Source: Lamellibrachia columna (taxonomy: Eukaryota > Annelida > Polychaeta > Sabellida > Siboglinidae). Taken from it: 64,000 nucleotides of DNA. The position numbers were made by a program, and so were the translations under genes. The stretch lies in the NCBI GenBank assembly GCA_963662155.1, contig OY759266.1:8062026-8126025 (forward strand), written 5' to 3'. The notes beneath the pieces were generated by a model that saw only the letters and a program-made list of their open reading frames with translations, did no database searches and had not been told where the DNA came from. Shown here piece by piece: positions 35,901 through 48,097 of the stretch (positions within the stretch are counted from its first letter, which is position 1; every line of letters begins with the position of its first letter).

Positions 35901-38505
35901 GTGTTTATTAATTATAACTATTTACATAGACAAAACACTTCACTGTATTTTCGTCGTAATAATTGTAGGAAATATTTGCACATTACTAGATTTAAGGTTG
36001 TACAGCACCCCAAACATTTATTTTTATTGTGTGCTGTATGAGACATTTTTTTATTATCATCTGCTAATTTCTCACCTTTACTGCCGGTTATTTGCATTAT
36101 TCTGGTTTCTTGTGAATTAATTTGATGCACATCTCCAGAGGTTTGTCACATTTGTTTATTTCAGACATTTGAGAACATAAAGTTCATCCAGCTAGAGAAG
36201 TATCACAAGGCAGCCACGGAGGAGGAGCGAAGTTACATCGAGTGCAACCCCCTGACCATCTTCCACCAGGCCATCACCAACTGTAAGCCACTACTGACCA
36301 CACAGAAGGTGAAGCGGGGAGGCGTCATGTACACGGTCAGTTGTGGTCACTTCTTGAGATCATAATCACATAACATCCGTCATTTCCGGAAGTTATAACT
36401 ACAGTTATAATTTATTTTGGTTAATACCACAGTACTGGTAACTTTTTAGAGTCACAACAACATTTTTGTCACTTTACAATACCCACAATAATGTATTGAG
36501 GTCATATCCATTTAGTAATACTAGTGATACTTTTTTCAGGGGTCACTTCTTTAGGTCATAATCATTGTAAGTCATATCTACTGTGTTGACTGTGATTGTC
36601 ACTCTTGTGAACAAAACATCAGTGGTGGTTGCTTCAGTCATCACTGTTGTAGTTATTGACAATTGCTGAGGATTACAAGTTAATTTATTTTATTTCAACA
36701 ACATTTTGATTGTCTTTGTTTATGTAGAAAGAAACCTCTGTCCTATCTTTCTTTATCTTCAGTATATAGGTTTATCACTAATGTAGCGAACCTGTGTGGT
36801 AGAGCGCAGGACTGTCGGTCAAGGGGACCGGGGTTCGAAACCACCTGCTGCCGTTTCGAAACTTGGGCAATTTTGTTCACCCCACTTTGCCTGTCTTTCG
36901 TAAGAGACTCTAAATGCTTTTTGGTAAAAGATCCCACACGGGGTAAATGTGTGACTTGCTGTAGACTCCATCACTCATGAGCCACAGCAGAAGCATCCAT
37001 GATGTGGCATAATCAATTCTGCTAACTACCTTGCAAGAGGATATGATTGAAAGAACGAAATCACTAATGCTATATTTGTGTGTTTTATCACGAATCCAAA
37101 TCTCTGTTCGTCATTGTAAAGAATATTTACAGTTTTCCTGATAGTCAGTGAAGTGTCTTCCAGGAAGCATCAGTATGACATTGTGATGGAAGCATCAGTA
37201 TGACATTGTGATGGAAGCATCAGTATGACATTGTGATGGAAGCATCAGTATGACATTGTGATGGAAGCATCAGTATGACATTGTGATGGAAGCATTATTA
37301 TGACATTGTGATGGAAGCATCAGTATGACATTCTGATGGAAGCATCAGTATGACATTCTGATGGAAGCATTAGTATGACATTGTGATGGAAGCATTAGTA
37401 TGACATTCTGATGGAAGCATCAGTATGACATTCTGATGGAAGCATCAGTATGACATTCTGATGGAAGCATCAGTATGACATTCTGATGGCAGCATCAGTA
37501 TGACATTGTGATGGAAGCATCAGTATGACATTCTGATGGAAGCATCTGTATGACATTCTGATGGAGAATCTGTATGACATTCTGATGGAAGCATCAGTAT
37601 GACATTCTGATGGAAGCATCTGTATGACATTCTGATGGAGAATCTGTATGACATTCTGATGGAAGCATCTGTATGACATTCTGATGGAAGCATCTGTATG
37701 ACATTCTGATGGAAGCATCAGTATGACATTGTGATGGAAGCATCTGTATGACATTGTGATGGAAGCATCTGTATGACATTCTGATGGAAGCATCAGTATG
37801 ACATTCTGATGGAAGCATCTGTATGACATTGTGATGGAAGCATCAGTATGACATTCTGATGGAAGCATCAGTATGACATTCTGATGGAAGCATCTGTATG
37901 ACATTGAACATTGTTGTTGACAGGTTCCAATCCCTGTGAAGCCAAACTACCAGATGTACAAGGCCATGACGTGGCTCATCGATGCTGCGTCGGAAAAGGA
38001 GCGAGAAGTACGAGTCTGGGATAAACTTGCCTATGAACTGTTGAATGCAGCACAAAATGAGGTAAGATTATTATATTGTAAAGTGCATCGATATATTACG
38101 TATTTCCTCTCTTTTGGTCAGGGTTGGGTAACTGTAGGATTTTCATGATGTCTTTGAAAAATAATTAAGTTATCTTATAATCCAATAACGCCAAATTGGT
38201 CAATACACTGGTGCAAATCAGAGTTCAAATTTGTAAGTTTTATAAAATAGTCAGTCGCTGCATGAAAGTAGATTAGTTTAAGTGTGTTGGAAGGCTGGTG
38301 TTTGATAGCATGTATAAATAATAATACATTTCTAGTGCCTAAATCCTGAGGAACCCAGCTCTGAGGGCAATCAACCCAATCAAATATGTGTGTACCTGGT
38401 TTGTGACAGTGTGCATTGTTGTTTCAGGGCAAGGGTGTCAGGAAAAAGCAGGAACTACACAAACTATGCGAGGCCAACCGTGCTTATGCCCACTTCCGTT
38501 GGTAG
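29935..38505 (+). CDS. MRPS7: Mitochondrial ribosomal protein S7 (uS7m), 6 exons
   Basis: The product is the uS7 protein of the mitochondrial small ribosomal subunit, which binds the 3' domain of the small rRNA. Exons: 29935-29976 (tentative), 33202-33359, 34552-34615, 36165-36335, 37924-38061, 38428-38505 (stop TAG). Phases are continuous through all junctions, giving 651 nt, 216 aa plus stop; human MRPS7 is 242 aa. Alignable segments include YSPIYLEP, DPVVAKFIRILTKEGNKKRA, LEKYHKAATEEERSYIE with CNPLTIFHQAITNC, RGGVMYTVPIPV, WDKLAYELLNAA and the C-terminus KKQELHKLCEANRAYAHFRW. Human MRPS7 ends similarly in EANRALAHYRWW. The first exon (MAANCEMFSMSTIK) is supported by a TATGGCGGC start context, a GT donor and phase only. 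The gene converges on the SOCS-box gene. Confidence 0.9.
30190..32640 (+). pseudogene. Decayed CR1-like LINE interrupted by a later insertion
   Basis: Before the break, shifted frames give KPLWMNEKTLDKVRKKHRAW near 30335, EEKADVLCKFFSDVF near 30620, and near 30880-31120 phrases like a NYRPVSLT-type region. After it come PQGSVLRPILF-like sequence near 31790, MKIFADDKIYRKTS near 31863 (FADD box intact), GLQDWAEKWQLHFHPYKCKV, and the tail HLFSQRVVNLWNSL near 32515. Many stops make it inactive. It lies in the MRPS7 first intron, in sense. Confidence 0.85.
31181..31786. mobile_element. 606-bp insertion inside the LINE pseudogene
   Basis: The RT frame breaks after SWLEVVS and resumes near PQGSVL, with only about two codons missing, so the intervening block is foreign. 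Its ends, CAGGGTTGGATTCA and the inverse of TGAACCCAGCCTTG, are imperfect inverted repeats. The interior is dominated by GTAATTGTAATT-type phrases. I could not find a matching 8-bp duplication, so a hAT assignment is unproven. Confidence 0.6.
32708..32745. repeat. (ATGT)n microsatellite
   Basis: Tandem ATGT units beginning just after the LINE tail; a few substitutions at the right end. Confidence 0.9.
33390..34035 (-). repeat. LINE C-terminal fragment carrying a 38-bp minisatellite
   Basis: On the minus strand the flanks encode the tail phrase [20 protein letters not shown], typical of a LINE protein end. From about 33525 to 33915 a 38-bp piece of that tail is repeated about ten times, with one 35-bp variant unit. 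Because 38 is not a multiple of three, long open frames appear on the plus strand, but they are artefacts of the repeat. A single-copy version of the fragment lies at 61260-61520. Confidence 0.85.
35455..35580. repeat. CA-rich minisatellite
   Basis: ACACCCACACTCATACACCC-like phrases of about 14-16 bp recur between MRPS7 exons 3 and 4. Confidence 0.85.
35690..35820 (+). pseudogene. LINE tail fragment
   Basis: The plus strand gives ALRAWNQLSITIDQCTSIGQ, then FNIALKIPSFR. This matches the WN.LP....A.S...F...LK conclusion of CR1/L2-like RT proteins. No upstream RT domain is left. Confidence 0.5.
36784..37059 (+). mobile_element. tRNA-derived SINE
   Basis: The 5' part looks like a tRNA: an A-box-like GTGTGGTAGAGCGC at about 36794 and a B box GGTTCGAAACC at 36832-36842. 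A 200-bp unrelated body follows, ending in GATTGAAAGAACGA. The 276-bp unit is flanked by a perfect 10-bp duplication ATCACTAATG (36774-36783 and 37060-37069), as expected for LINE-driven insertion. It sits in MRPS7 intron 4 in the sense direction. Confidence 0.85.
37160..37908. repeat. 25-bp minisatellite, about 30 copies
   Basis: The unit AGCATCAGTATGACATTGTG plus ATGGA is repeated with G/C and A/T variants at fixed positions. Two units are shortened to GGAGAATC. The array ends only about 15 bp before the splice acceptor of MRPS7 exon 5. Minus-strand open frames of 70-144 aa here are repeat artefacts. Confidence 0.95.
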
Positions 38506-38829
38506 CCAGAGTCCATCGCTTCTGACAAATGTCTAATTTAGCAGACACTGCGTGTTAGTTGAAGCAGCCATACTGATAGATTCTCTATTGTATATTGAAA
38601 AACATCTTACTGTTCAGACTCCAAACAACATCTACAAGTAAATGCTTCGTTTGTTTGCTTCCTGGATACTGGCGGATGTACAATTGTAAGTAGTTAAGTA
38701 CCATTTGTATACTGTACTAGTACAGTTGTAAGTACCATCATACTATACTTTGTATACTGTACATGTACAGTTGTAAGTACCATCATATTACACTTTGTAT
38801 TCTGTACTTGAATGTTTCTACATACCACA

Positions 38830-38835
38830 AATAAA
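38830..38835 (+). promoter_or_regulatory. MRPS7: Polyadenylation signal candidate for MRPS7
   Basis: AATAAA lies about 325 bp after the stop codon. On the opposite strand a candidate signal for the converging SOCS-box gene lies at 39012-39007, so the two 3' ends may nearly meet. Confidence 0.5.
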
Positions 38836-39886
38836 ATGTATATACGTGTGTACATTTACCAAAATGTTTGCCGTTGTTAAATTTACATGTGTTATTAGCG
38901 TCTAATATTCTTCTGACGTGCATGTTTTCGACTAACTCACAATCCGTGTAATGCAAAGCCGTCACACTGAATGTAAATAATTTCACAGTCGATACAGAAG
39001 AACACTTTTATTGCACCATATAGATTACATAACAAATTTAAATTATAAAAACAATCTTTCGAAATAAATAGCAGTATAAGAGATTATATAACATGATTTA
39101 ACAGTTGGCAGTACGCAACAATTTTAATAAATATCAAGGTAATTATTACCATATATAGCATTAATGGCAAATAGGTACGCTTTCCTCCGTTTTGGCACAT
39201 TTATATTGCTCGGCTAGAGACGAAGTTATGGTTATACATCATCATCATAACTGTTTGTAATATTTTAAATAAGCTTTCACCTTGCATGTCTTACACTAAC
39301 ATGTTAGCTCAATAACATAACATCTCTTTCATCCACTCAGCAGAATATTAACAGTGAACAACCAAATGGCTAAGATATAAACCAAACTTACGTATTCTTA
39401 AATCTTGTGATTTAAAATTCTTGTCACACTACATAGGTGTCAAGACAAGAGGATGTTGGTGGATTAAATTCAAAGAGCATCACATTGTGTGGAGGCGTGG
39501 CATAAGTGTAGCCAACAATGAAAGTCAATAGGCCGAGGCGGTGATACCTCACTATTAAGGTCACCCTCAGGACTGTGCCAGTAACCAAAATCGTGAGGTG
39601 ACTGTATTAGCGAGACTACGTCCTAAACTTTAATTTGTGGCTCTCCCAGGGTGACCCTATTCATGAGGTGACTGTATTACCAAGGTGACTGTAAAGCGAG
39701 GTTTGACGAGATGATATAATATCTAATATATGATGATATTAATATCATGTCAATATGCTTGTTCAATGAATCAGCAAGGAGATCACTTATTATTTCTGAT
39801 AACATAGGTAACCTACGAAAGGCGTAAACAAGCATAAAAGGGAACAGGTGTACCAACAGGTGTACCTACAGCAGCAGGGATACACA

Positions 39887-40390
39887 CTAGGATCTCAAGA
39901 CATCCTTCAACAGAACGAAATCCTTCAATTTCTCTGGTATTGGCAGCTTTCCAACACCCTCCACTAGACGCCTTCCAAGCGTCTCCCTGATAATGCCCCG
40001 GCATGAATCTTGCAGAGGACAAGGATGACCAAGAATATGTGCAAACACCTCAGCGTACTGATACAGCAGCCGTTCGCTCATGCGTGACTCCTGGGCGTAC
40101 TTGGTGCGAAAGATGATGTCTTGGAGCGTTTTAAGAATGCTGTAAGGCATCCGGGGTGTAGCGTAAAGCAGGAGCTTGATCATGCGAAAATTGTTATTTT
40201 TAATGGCTGCATATACGGGCTCTAACTCGAGATGGGGATGTGGATCAGAGTATGACGCACAGCAGCGTCTGGGGGGTTTCACCCCATGGGGTGCAGAGGG
40301 GTTGGCACCCTGTTTAATGAGCATCTCTGCCAGGGCTAGGTGGTCGCAGTCTGCAGCGAAGTAGATGGCCGTTGAACATATGTCAGACAT
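39887..40390 (-). CDS. Terminal exon with last ANK repeats and SOCS box
   Basis: This 504-nt exon begins after a TTGCAG acceptor and encodes 167 residues. Two more ANK-like units (CSTAIYFAADCDHLALAEML and LEPVYAAIKNNNFRMIKLLL) precede a helical spacer. The SOCS box runs from DSCRGIIRETLG to the stop, with the hydrophobic BC-box positions and the proline-rich LPIPEKL step in the expected places. Confidence 0.9.
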   Translation of the reverse strand: MSDICSTAIYFAADCDHLALAEMLIKQGANPSAPHGVKPPRRCCASYSDPHPHLELEPVYAAIKNNNFRMIKLLLYATPRMPYSILKTLQDIIFRTKYAQESRMSERLLYQYAEVFAHILGHPCPLQDSCRGIIRETLGRRLVEGVGKLPIPEKLKDFVLLKDVLRS

Positions 40391-43300
40391 CTGCAAGGAG
40401 AGAGATTTCAGGTGAGATTGTTTTTGTTAATCGTTTCAACACCAGCCAACATTGCAATGACACACATGAAGTACCAGGCCTTTTATTAAAACACTTTCTA
40501 AACTTTTATTTTTTTTGTGTTTAGTGTGCACACTTCACCAAATAAACTATATATTTCCAGAAAGGGAAGAAATTTTTTATTTAATTCCATATGACTAATT
40601 TTCACTAATATGTGTGCTTTGCCCGTCATCTAACATGTTTTGGATGGTAAACATACAACATTTCAGTTTTGGGCTACAACTTCTGGTTTTATTTTGGTGC
40701 TACTGCAAAACGGAATCAGCAAATACAGCTGCATGGCATTTCATGGTAAAAAATGTCATCGGCTATATCAGCTCGCTGGCACTGAAACAGTTAAACATTT
40801 AGAGCATTTACAGAAAATGCTGCAATTTAGACCAATTCCTGCCAGTATTTGTACTATTGTAGGATAAATTAATAAAATGTGAACAAAGCAGGCATTATGT
40901 TTGGTGTTCAAACCATCTTTTGGCTCTACCAGACATTTCTTTTTTAGAATTGTAGATTGGAACATCTGGTGCAGGTCTCGGGAGCAAAAATAAAGGTGTT
41001 TAGCACTTCCCTCTTCATGAGGAATTCAACTGAATTGATATAAACCAAAAATATCTTGGGCATTCTCCACGACACTTCAGAAGAGAAAGAAAATCAAAGT
41101 AAATTTAGGCAGGATATGGGGCATTTATTGTGGTGGTCTTTGTGAAGTCACGCTGCACATTGTTACCTTGTTGACGTCACAGCCGGCCGCGAGAAGACAG
41201 GTGACAATCTCGGTGTATCCGTGTATGACAGCTGCATGTATTGGTATATGTGACACTCCAGCATCAACATCGATGGCACTGTGTTGGAGCAGTATGTCAA
41301 CAGCTTGCGTGTTGCCACGGTTACATGCCACCCAGAGGGCTGTGTTGCCGTCGCGGTTGGGGAAGTTCACATCACATCCTATGGGCAGACAATACAGCAG
41401 AGGTGATTTATTAATGGGGAGTTGATTATGAACTATATTAAATAAATGCACGATGAGTTGGCTACACCTGAATTAGAATGAGGATCAGAGAAATATACAA
41501 AACGTGTGGAGGGATTGTTTACTACTTTTAAAAGTGGCCGACTCAAATTTAAATTGACAGCCAGCTTGCTTTCACCGTTTTGCGGTGGATAGACTCCATA
41601 GACCTCTCTGGTGCACTTGACATCGATTTTTCTCTGCTAGGATACTTTGGGACTAATTCGTAAGCACACTGGCGTTCGGCTTACGATAAAGGCCAACCTC
41701 AAGCAGCGACACCAGATTGTGAAAACAAGAAAAGAAAGGCTGCAGAATGTTTTGGTTCTTAGGTTTTTGTGGAGCATAAAACTGCTTATTCATATTCCAC
41801 AAGCAATTGTCATGACCATCTTTACAAAATATGTCTTTCTCAATGAGTGGTCTAAATCTGTGACCAAACGATGGCACATTGCTATATTCTAAACACATGT
41901 AAATATTGTAGACAACCAATATATGTTTGCTTAAAATCACGGAAGATATTTCCTTTGCCATGTGGCTATTCACCAGATGGAGGTTAAACCAGGTAAATTT
42001 TTATCGATGACCCAGAATAAACACTTCTGGAAGAGAAGAAAATTATTGACTGGAAAGACTGGGTGACTGAAAAAAGCACCACTGCATTATCTTTTAAATC
42101 ATCTTTATTGTTGTTGTTTTAAGTTTAACCTATATTTTAGCTGTTCATAATCAATTACAGATTTGTTTTGGTAATGTTACCTTAACTTTTTGGCAATTTA
42201 CCTACAACTACAATCACTTTATATGGTAATCATTAATGAAGCATAGTAATGACTGAGAAGCAGTAAACCAAATTGTTTGGCAGTTGTTTGGTCATATCCT
42301 ACTCTGATTCCTATAGCTGTCAGTAAAACTTAACATATTCTAAAACAGTCCAGTTGATCAAACCATACATCACCTGCTTTCACAAGATGATCCATCGCCT
42401 CTATATAGTCATGTTGTATCGCAGCAAACAATGGGGTCTGTCCTGATTGGCTCTCACACAGGTCAGTTCTGCTGCCAGCGTCCAGCAGAGACTGGATTAG
42501 CTGAAAACAAAATAAACATCACAAATAATCATTGGAACAATGTACAGAAATTTGAAGTTAACTACGCTAAAACTCACTGCTCCGCTCAAGGAACAAGATT
42601 TGACATTTGGTGTGTCAATGACAGTATCCCCCGTGTCCTTAGACAGATCTGGTAATTCTAAAAATCTATGTTAGAATTATTCTCTAATGCACCTGATCAC
42701 TTCAAAACTCTGTGAATCATTTATCAAAATATAGTTGAGAAAACTTTCCCAACATTTCAGTCATTATACTGTTTCATGTTCTGTATTGATACGTGAAGAC
42801 ATACTAATATTATTGCTATTCTAATACTCTATCCAAACTATGTTTTTTTGGAGAGAATCGGACCAAAACTGTAAAAAGGCAACTAAGATGTCGATTTGGG
42901 TTGTGAAATTTTTTATTCAGATGGTATTTGGTGCAATAAATGTGGGATTAAACTGTTGAATATGACTGCTGTCAGTGTTGATGGTCATATACCTGGATCT
43001 TGGACCTATGGTCTATGGCTGTGTAGAGAGGCAGCTCGTTCCTCTTGTTGACAGCATTCACACAGCAACCTGCACAAGGCACAGTGTACATTTCCACCAG
43101 TGAAGCATTCTATAAATCTTTACAGTATAAATGTTATACGCAGGGTACAGTTCTTGTGGCACTTTCCTTATTCTCCTGGACAAATCAGAGTTGTACACTA
43201 TGATTATGTTATCACTAAGCAGGGTGAAATGATATGGGCCCTATGTTTTTAATAGATTAAAAAAACTTACATGATCCCAACTTTCCATAAATGTAAAAGG

Positions 43301-46300
43301 AACATTTATTACATAGTTGTCTTTTCTTCTAGGAAAAACCCAAGTGCTATACACTTCACCAACCTTCCACTGTCCTCCTGACAGATCCCCCACAGATCTC
43401 TTCATTCAAACATTTGCGAGGTACACATTTATACAGCTGGGTGGACTGGGGCAGTGTAGAATTAACCCAATTTCTCGTGGTTTGAAGCAACAGAAAAAGG
43501 ATTCAAATCCGGGTTTTCTCGATTGAGAGTCCAGTTCTCTATCTCTGTGCCTCCAAGCCTAGCATGCTACCAATATGGGGTGGAAGCAGATTCACTGACC
43601 AGCCTGTATGAAGCTATCCATGATCTCCGGCTTGTTACCAAAGACAGCCGCATGAAGTGGCGTGTCACGGGATTCTGTGATGGTATCAACATTGACATTC
43701 TGGTTGAGTAGAAGCTCCACTAAACCTGAACACAAAGGACAATGCGTTATTCGGACTGTGGACAGTAAAACTCTGTCTCATGGGATACCGTCACAACAGT
43801 GCAGCACCAATGATAAACATTGGAACTAGGGCTTTCTCAGTTGATGCACCAAGACTTCTCACATTAAAGATTTAGGAGGAAGGATGAAGATGAAATTAAA
43901 GAAGAAGGGTATTGTAGAAGGGGGGTCCCCCAATATACAGAAATATTTGAAAAAATAAGGTCTCAAGTGTGCTGTTTTATACATTATGTTGTCACTTTTC
44001 GTTGTTTTAAAAAGGAGATTATTTGAAAAAGAAGAAGCAGATGTTACAATATTGGCAAAAACAGAAGGAAATCTGCCTCCCAAGACAGGAAACTCAGCAC
44101 CTCTGTTTCCTCTTAGTGTTTGGTCAACAAGAAATATAAAACATTTCGCCATCATCTGAAGATTAATCTTTTTAACTTTACTTTAGCCTCCTTAGCCTCT
44201 CGGCATATTCAATGAGCTGTTGACAACTTCAACATTGTATATGACTGATTTTGAGATTGCCCAACCCTTTGGTTTTGACGTGCCTCTGAGTTCGGGTTCC
44301 TGGGGATTTTGGCACAATAGAAGTTCATATTGCTTTATGTATAATTGTTTTAAACACATTAACTGGATTTTGGACCGGGCTTTGATAAGTGTGGCAACAT
44401 TGCATACTTCCTTGTTAAGGGTTTTTGCATTTATTTACCTGGCAAAATAATGAGTACAGTTTTATCAATGTTGCTATTAATTAATGTGCTTCAGTATATG
44501 TGGAACAAGTGTTTGAATACCACATTGTACATCAACAAGGAACTTCTCCACTGAACCAAACAGAAGAAACAACAACCAGATTCATTGTGCCTGTCCATAC
44601 ACAGTGGTCATCAGTGACCAGTGTACAAACAGTTGACTGACCGGTCTCTCCACTGAAGGCTGCCTGGTAGAGTGGGGTCCAGCCATGCTTGTCCGATACA
44701 TTGAGGTCACACCCAGCCGCCACGAGCATCTCCACCAGGGTGGTAGGGTTCACAGAGTCGCCAAAGAAGTGAGCCGCTTCACAAGAAAGAAACAGATAGA
44801 ACTTTGTTAAAAACTGGACGACGAGGCTAGAATTACATGAACGTTTGATGCCACTAATGGATGATCTCAAAACAGGGATAGCAGCTGTTTTGTTTAGTGC
44901 TGAACATAGATGTGTTTGTCTAAAACATTGTTTATTTTAGGATATTGTTATGGGTTGGTGTAATTGTTTTGTTTAGTGCTGAACATAGATGTGTTTGTCT
45001 AAAACATTGTTTATTTTAGGATATTTTCATGGGTTGGTGTCAAAGTTCCATAGAGTGGTGGGATGGAGGCTCTGAGGTTAAACGATATTAGTTTTGTGCA
45101 GTGTCGTATATTAATGTTTTGAAATCATCTTTAACAACGTAAGTCATCTGTCTGTAATGAACAAAATTGTCCCTAGAAAGGGTTGCCAGGCTGGCAAATA
45201 CCAAATACTAATAATTGTTAAAAAAATTTCCTTCGGCACAACCAAGGTGTTAATTTATCAATGATGTCCATTAGAACCCATTTTTCACAGGTAATTAAAA
45301 CTGTTTGACACTTCATTTCTACAAGCGGCTTATAAACATCTGTATATGTACAAAGTTTCAACTTTCTATTCCCAGAGGTTATTTGCAAATGTACAACGGT
45401 TTCATTCATAAACTTGTACAAAGGATACTGCTGATAAGAAGAGCATGCTAAAGACATACCCAGCTGAACAGCTATGTGGATTGGTGCTTGCATCATCTGT
45501 ATTTCAGGAAGGTTGACGTTGCACCCAGCAGCAATGAGAATCTTCATCACTTCCATGTGCTTCCCCTTCACAGCCTCTGTGGGCAGTCATTGCATCTACT
45601 GAACACTTCCTTAACCAATGGGGCTGTTTTCTATGCACACATATTCAGTTTGGGAACAGAACTTTCACTGCTATGCTGAAGGGCTGTTTTCAGACTGACG
45701 TTTATGCAAATATATGTCGTGGCTGTAACCAAATGTACATCTTATATTCTCTCAAGTATCAAATATGTGTTAAATGTCTCCGTGTAGCAGTGTATTGAAG
45801 AAGGCAGTTGGCAACATCATTGATGGATAGGTAAAAAAATTAAAACATCAATCTATCTAATCAAGATCGCATGTGACAGAAACAAAATAAACATGAAGGA
45901 AAAAGACAGGAATGACTAATTGAAGATTCTTCTTGTTATTTTAACCCAAGTCTTCAGATAAAATGCACCAGGAAGGACAGTGAAGTGTCTTAAATATACT
46001 ACAACAAAACTGCCCAAAGTGACAATGAACGGTTAACACAATACTGACCTATGAGTGGAGTACACTTGCGGGTGTCTGTCTTGTTGAGGTCAGCTCCAGC
46101 ATCCACTAGTGTTTGGACAATGTCAGTGTAACCTGCCTGGGCAGCAAAGAAGAGGGCAGTGCAGCTGTACTGCTCCGCAAGGTCAAGTTTACAACCTGCA
46201 AGACATAACAAGTGCAGCTGTACTGCTCCGCGAGGTCAAGTTTACAACCTGCAAGACATAACAAGTGCAGCTGTACTGCTCCACGAGGTCAAGTTTACAA

Positions 46301-48027
46301 CCTGCAAGACATAACAAGTGCAGCTGTACTGCTCCATGAGGTCAAGTTTACAACCTGCAAGACACAACAAGTGCAGCTGTACTGCTCCACGAGGTCAAGT
46401 TTACAACCTGCAAGACACAACAAGTGCAGCTGTACTGCTCCACGAGGTCAAGTTTACAACCTGCAAGACACAACAAGTGCAGCTGTACTGCTCCACGAGG
46501 TCAAGTTTACAACCTGCAAGACATAACAAGTGCAGCTGTACTGCTTCACGAGGTCAAGTTTACAACCTGCAAGACATAACAAGTGCAGATGTGCTGCTCC
46601 ACGAGGTCAAGTTTACAACCTGCAAGACATAACAAGTGCAGCTGTACTGCTCCACGAGGTCAAGTTTACAACCTGCAAGACACAACAAGTGCAGCTGTAC
46701 TGCTCCGCGAGGTCAAGTTTACAACCTGCAAGACATAACACGTGCAGCTGTACTGCTCCACGAGGTCAAGTTTACAACCTGCAAGACATAACAAGTGCAG
46801 CTTTACTTCCTTGTGGGGTCAAGATTAGAACCTGTAGGACACAAGAAGTGCAGTTGTGCTGCTCTACAAGGTCAAGGTTACAACTTACAAAACTCAACTA
46901 AAAACAAGTTCATATTATATACATTAAGAAGAAACTGAAGAAAAGAAACACAAAGCTTTGTTGATGCGTACTCCATGTATTTTTTGTTCAAAGTATATAT
47001 ATACATGTGTCCCCACCTGCATCCACTAATGCTCGGACGACGTCCAGATGTCCCCGTCCTGCAGCAATATTCACAGCAGTGCGGCGCTCGTAGTCGGTCC
47101 AGTTGATGTCACATCCCCCGTCAACAAGTGCACGGATGACATCCAAGTGTCCTCGCCAGGCTGCGATCAACAGAGGGCTCTGACCTCTCTTGTCAGGCGA
47201 GTCTATGTCGCAGTCAGCCCGAACCAACATCTGCACGGCCGCGGCATCACCGCAGTAGGCAGCCGTACTGACAGGCGTGGAGCCATGGTTGTTAGACACG
47301 TCCAGCTCAGCCCTGTGGTCCACCAGAAGCTGCCCGATGGATGTATGACCGTGCCATACAGCCATGTTGAGCAGACAGTTGCTCTCCGCGTCCACCTTGT
47401 TCACGTCAGCCCCATTCTCTATCAGCAATCTGCAGATGTCCTCAAAGCCATCAACCACAGCAATCTGCAGTGCACTCTTGCCATTGTAGTGGAAGTTGAC
47501 ATCGAGGTCCGGGGTGATGAGTTCAAGTACGATTGATAGCTTGTTGTCAGAGATTGCCTGGTGGAGGGCACGTATGGCTCGTCTCTTCGCACGCTTCTCG
47601 TAATACTTGGACTTCTGGTCTACAACAGGAACTGTCAACAAGGCTGGTATCTAAAACCACAGAATAAGTTTTTATTTTGAAGCCGGATGATAAATTAGAT
47701 TTAACTGACTGAAGTTGGTTTCCGGACACCAGAGGTCAGGTCAATCAATGGTACATTTAGGTGGGGATTACCCTGGATTACTAGCTTTATACAATGACAG
47801 CAGGGATTAAAAAAATTCCATATATCAGTACTTAAAAAATAATATAATTGTTTTATCTTTCCACATAAGAAACAATGCTTTGATTTCACTGGCATCCGAG
47901 TAATAATTTAACAATGAAAGATGGTGACACAAAAACAACTGTCACTTGTTATAAGTGGGATATCTGTCATGTGTTATTAGTGGGATATATGTCACATGTT
48001 ATTACTGGGATATATGTCACTGATATA

Positions 48028-48097
<70 letters not shown>

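Noticed and set aside
37470..37904. 144-codon minus-strand frame
   Set aside because: Artefact of the 25-bp minisatellite in the MRPS7 intron.
37160..37908. CRISPR-like regular array
   Set aside because: Units are contiguous with no unique spacers, and the context is an intron of an animal gene. The other tandem arrays fail for the same reason.
43440..43530. tRNA-like GGATTCAAATCC
   Set aside because: Only a B-box-like phrase; no A box at the right distance and no cloverleaf.
46212..46901. Three overlapping plus-strand frames of 104-123 codons
   Set aside because: They are antisense to the 53-bp array derived from the SOCS-box gene exon.
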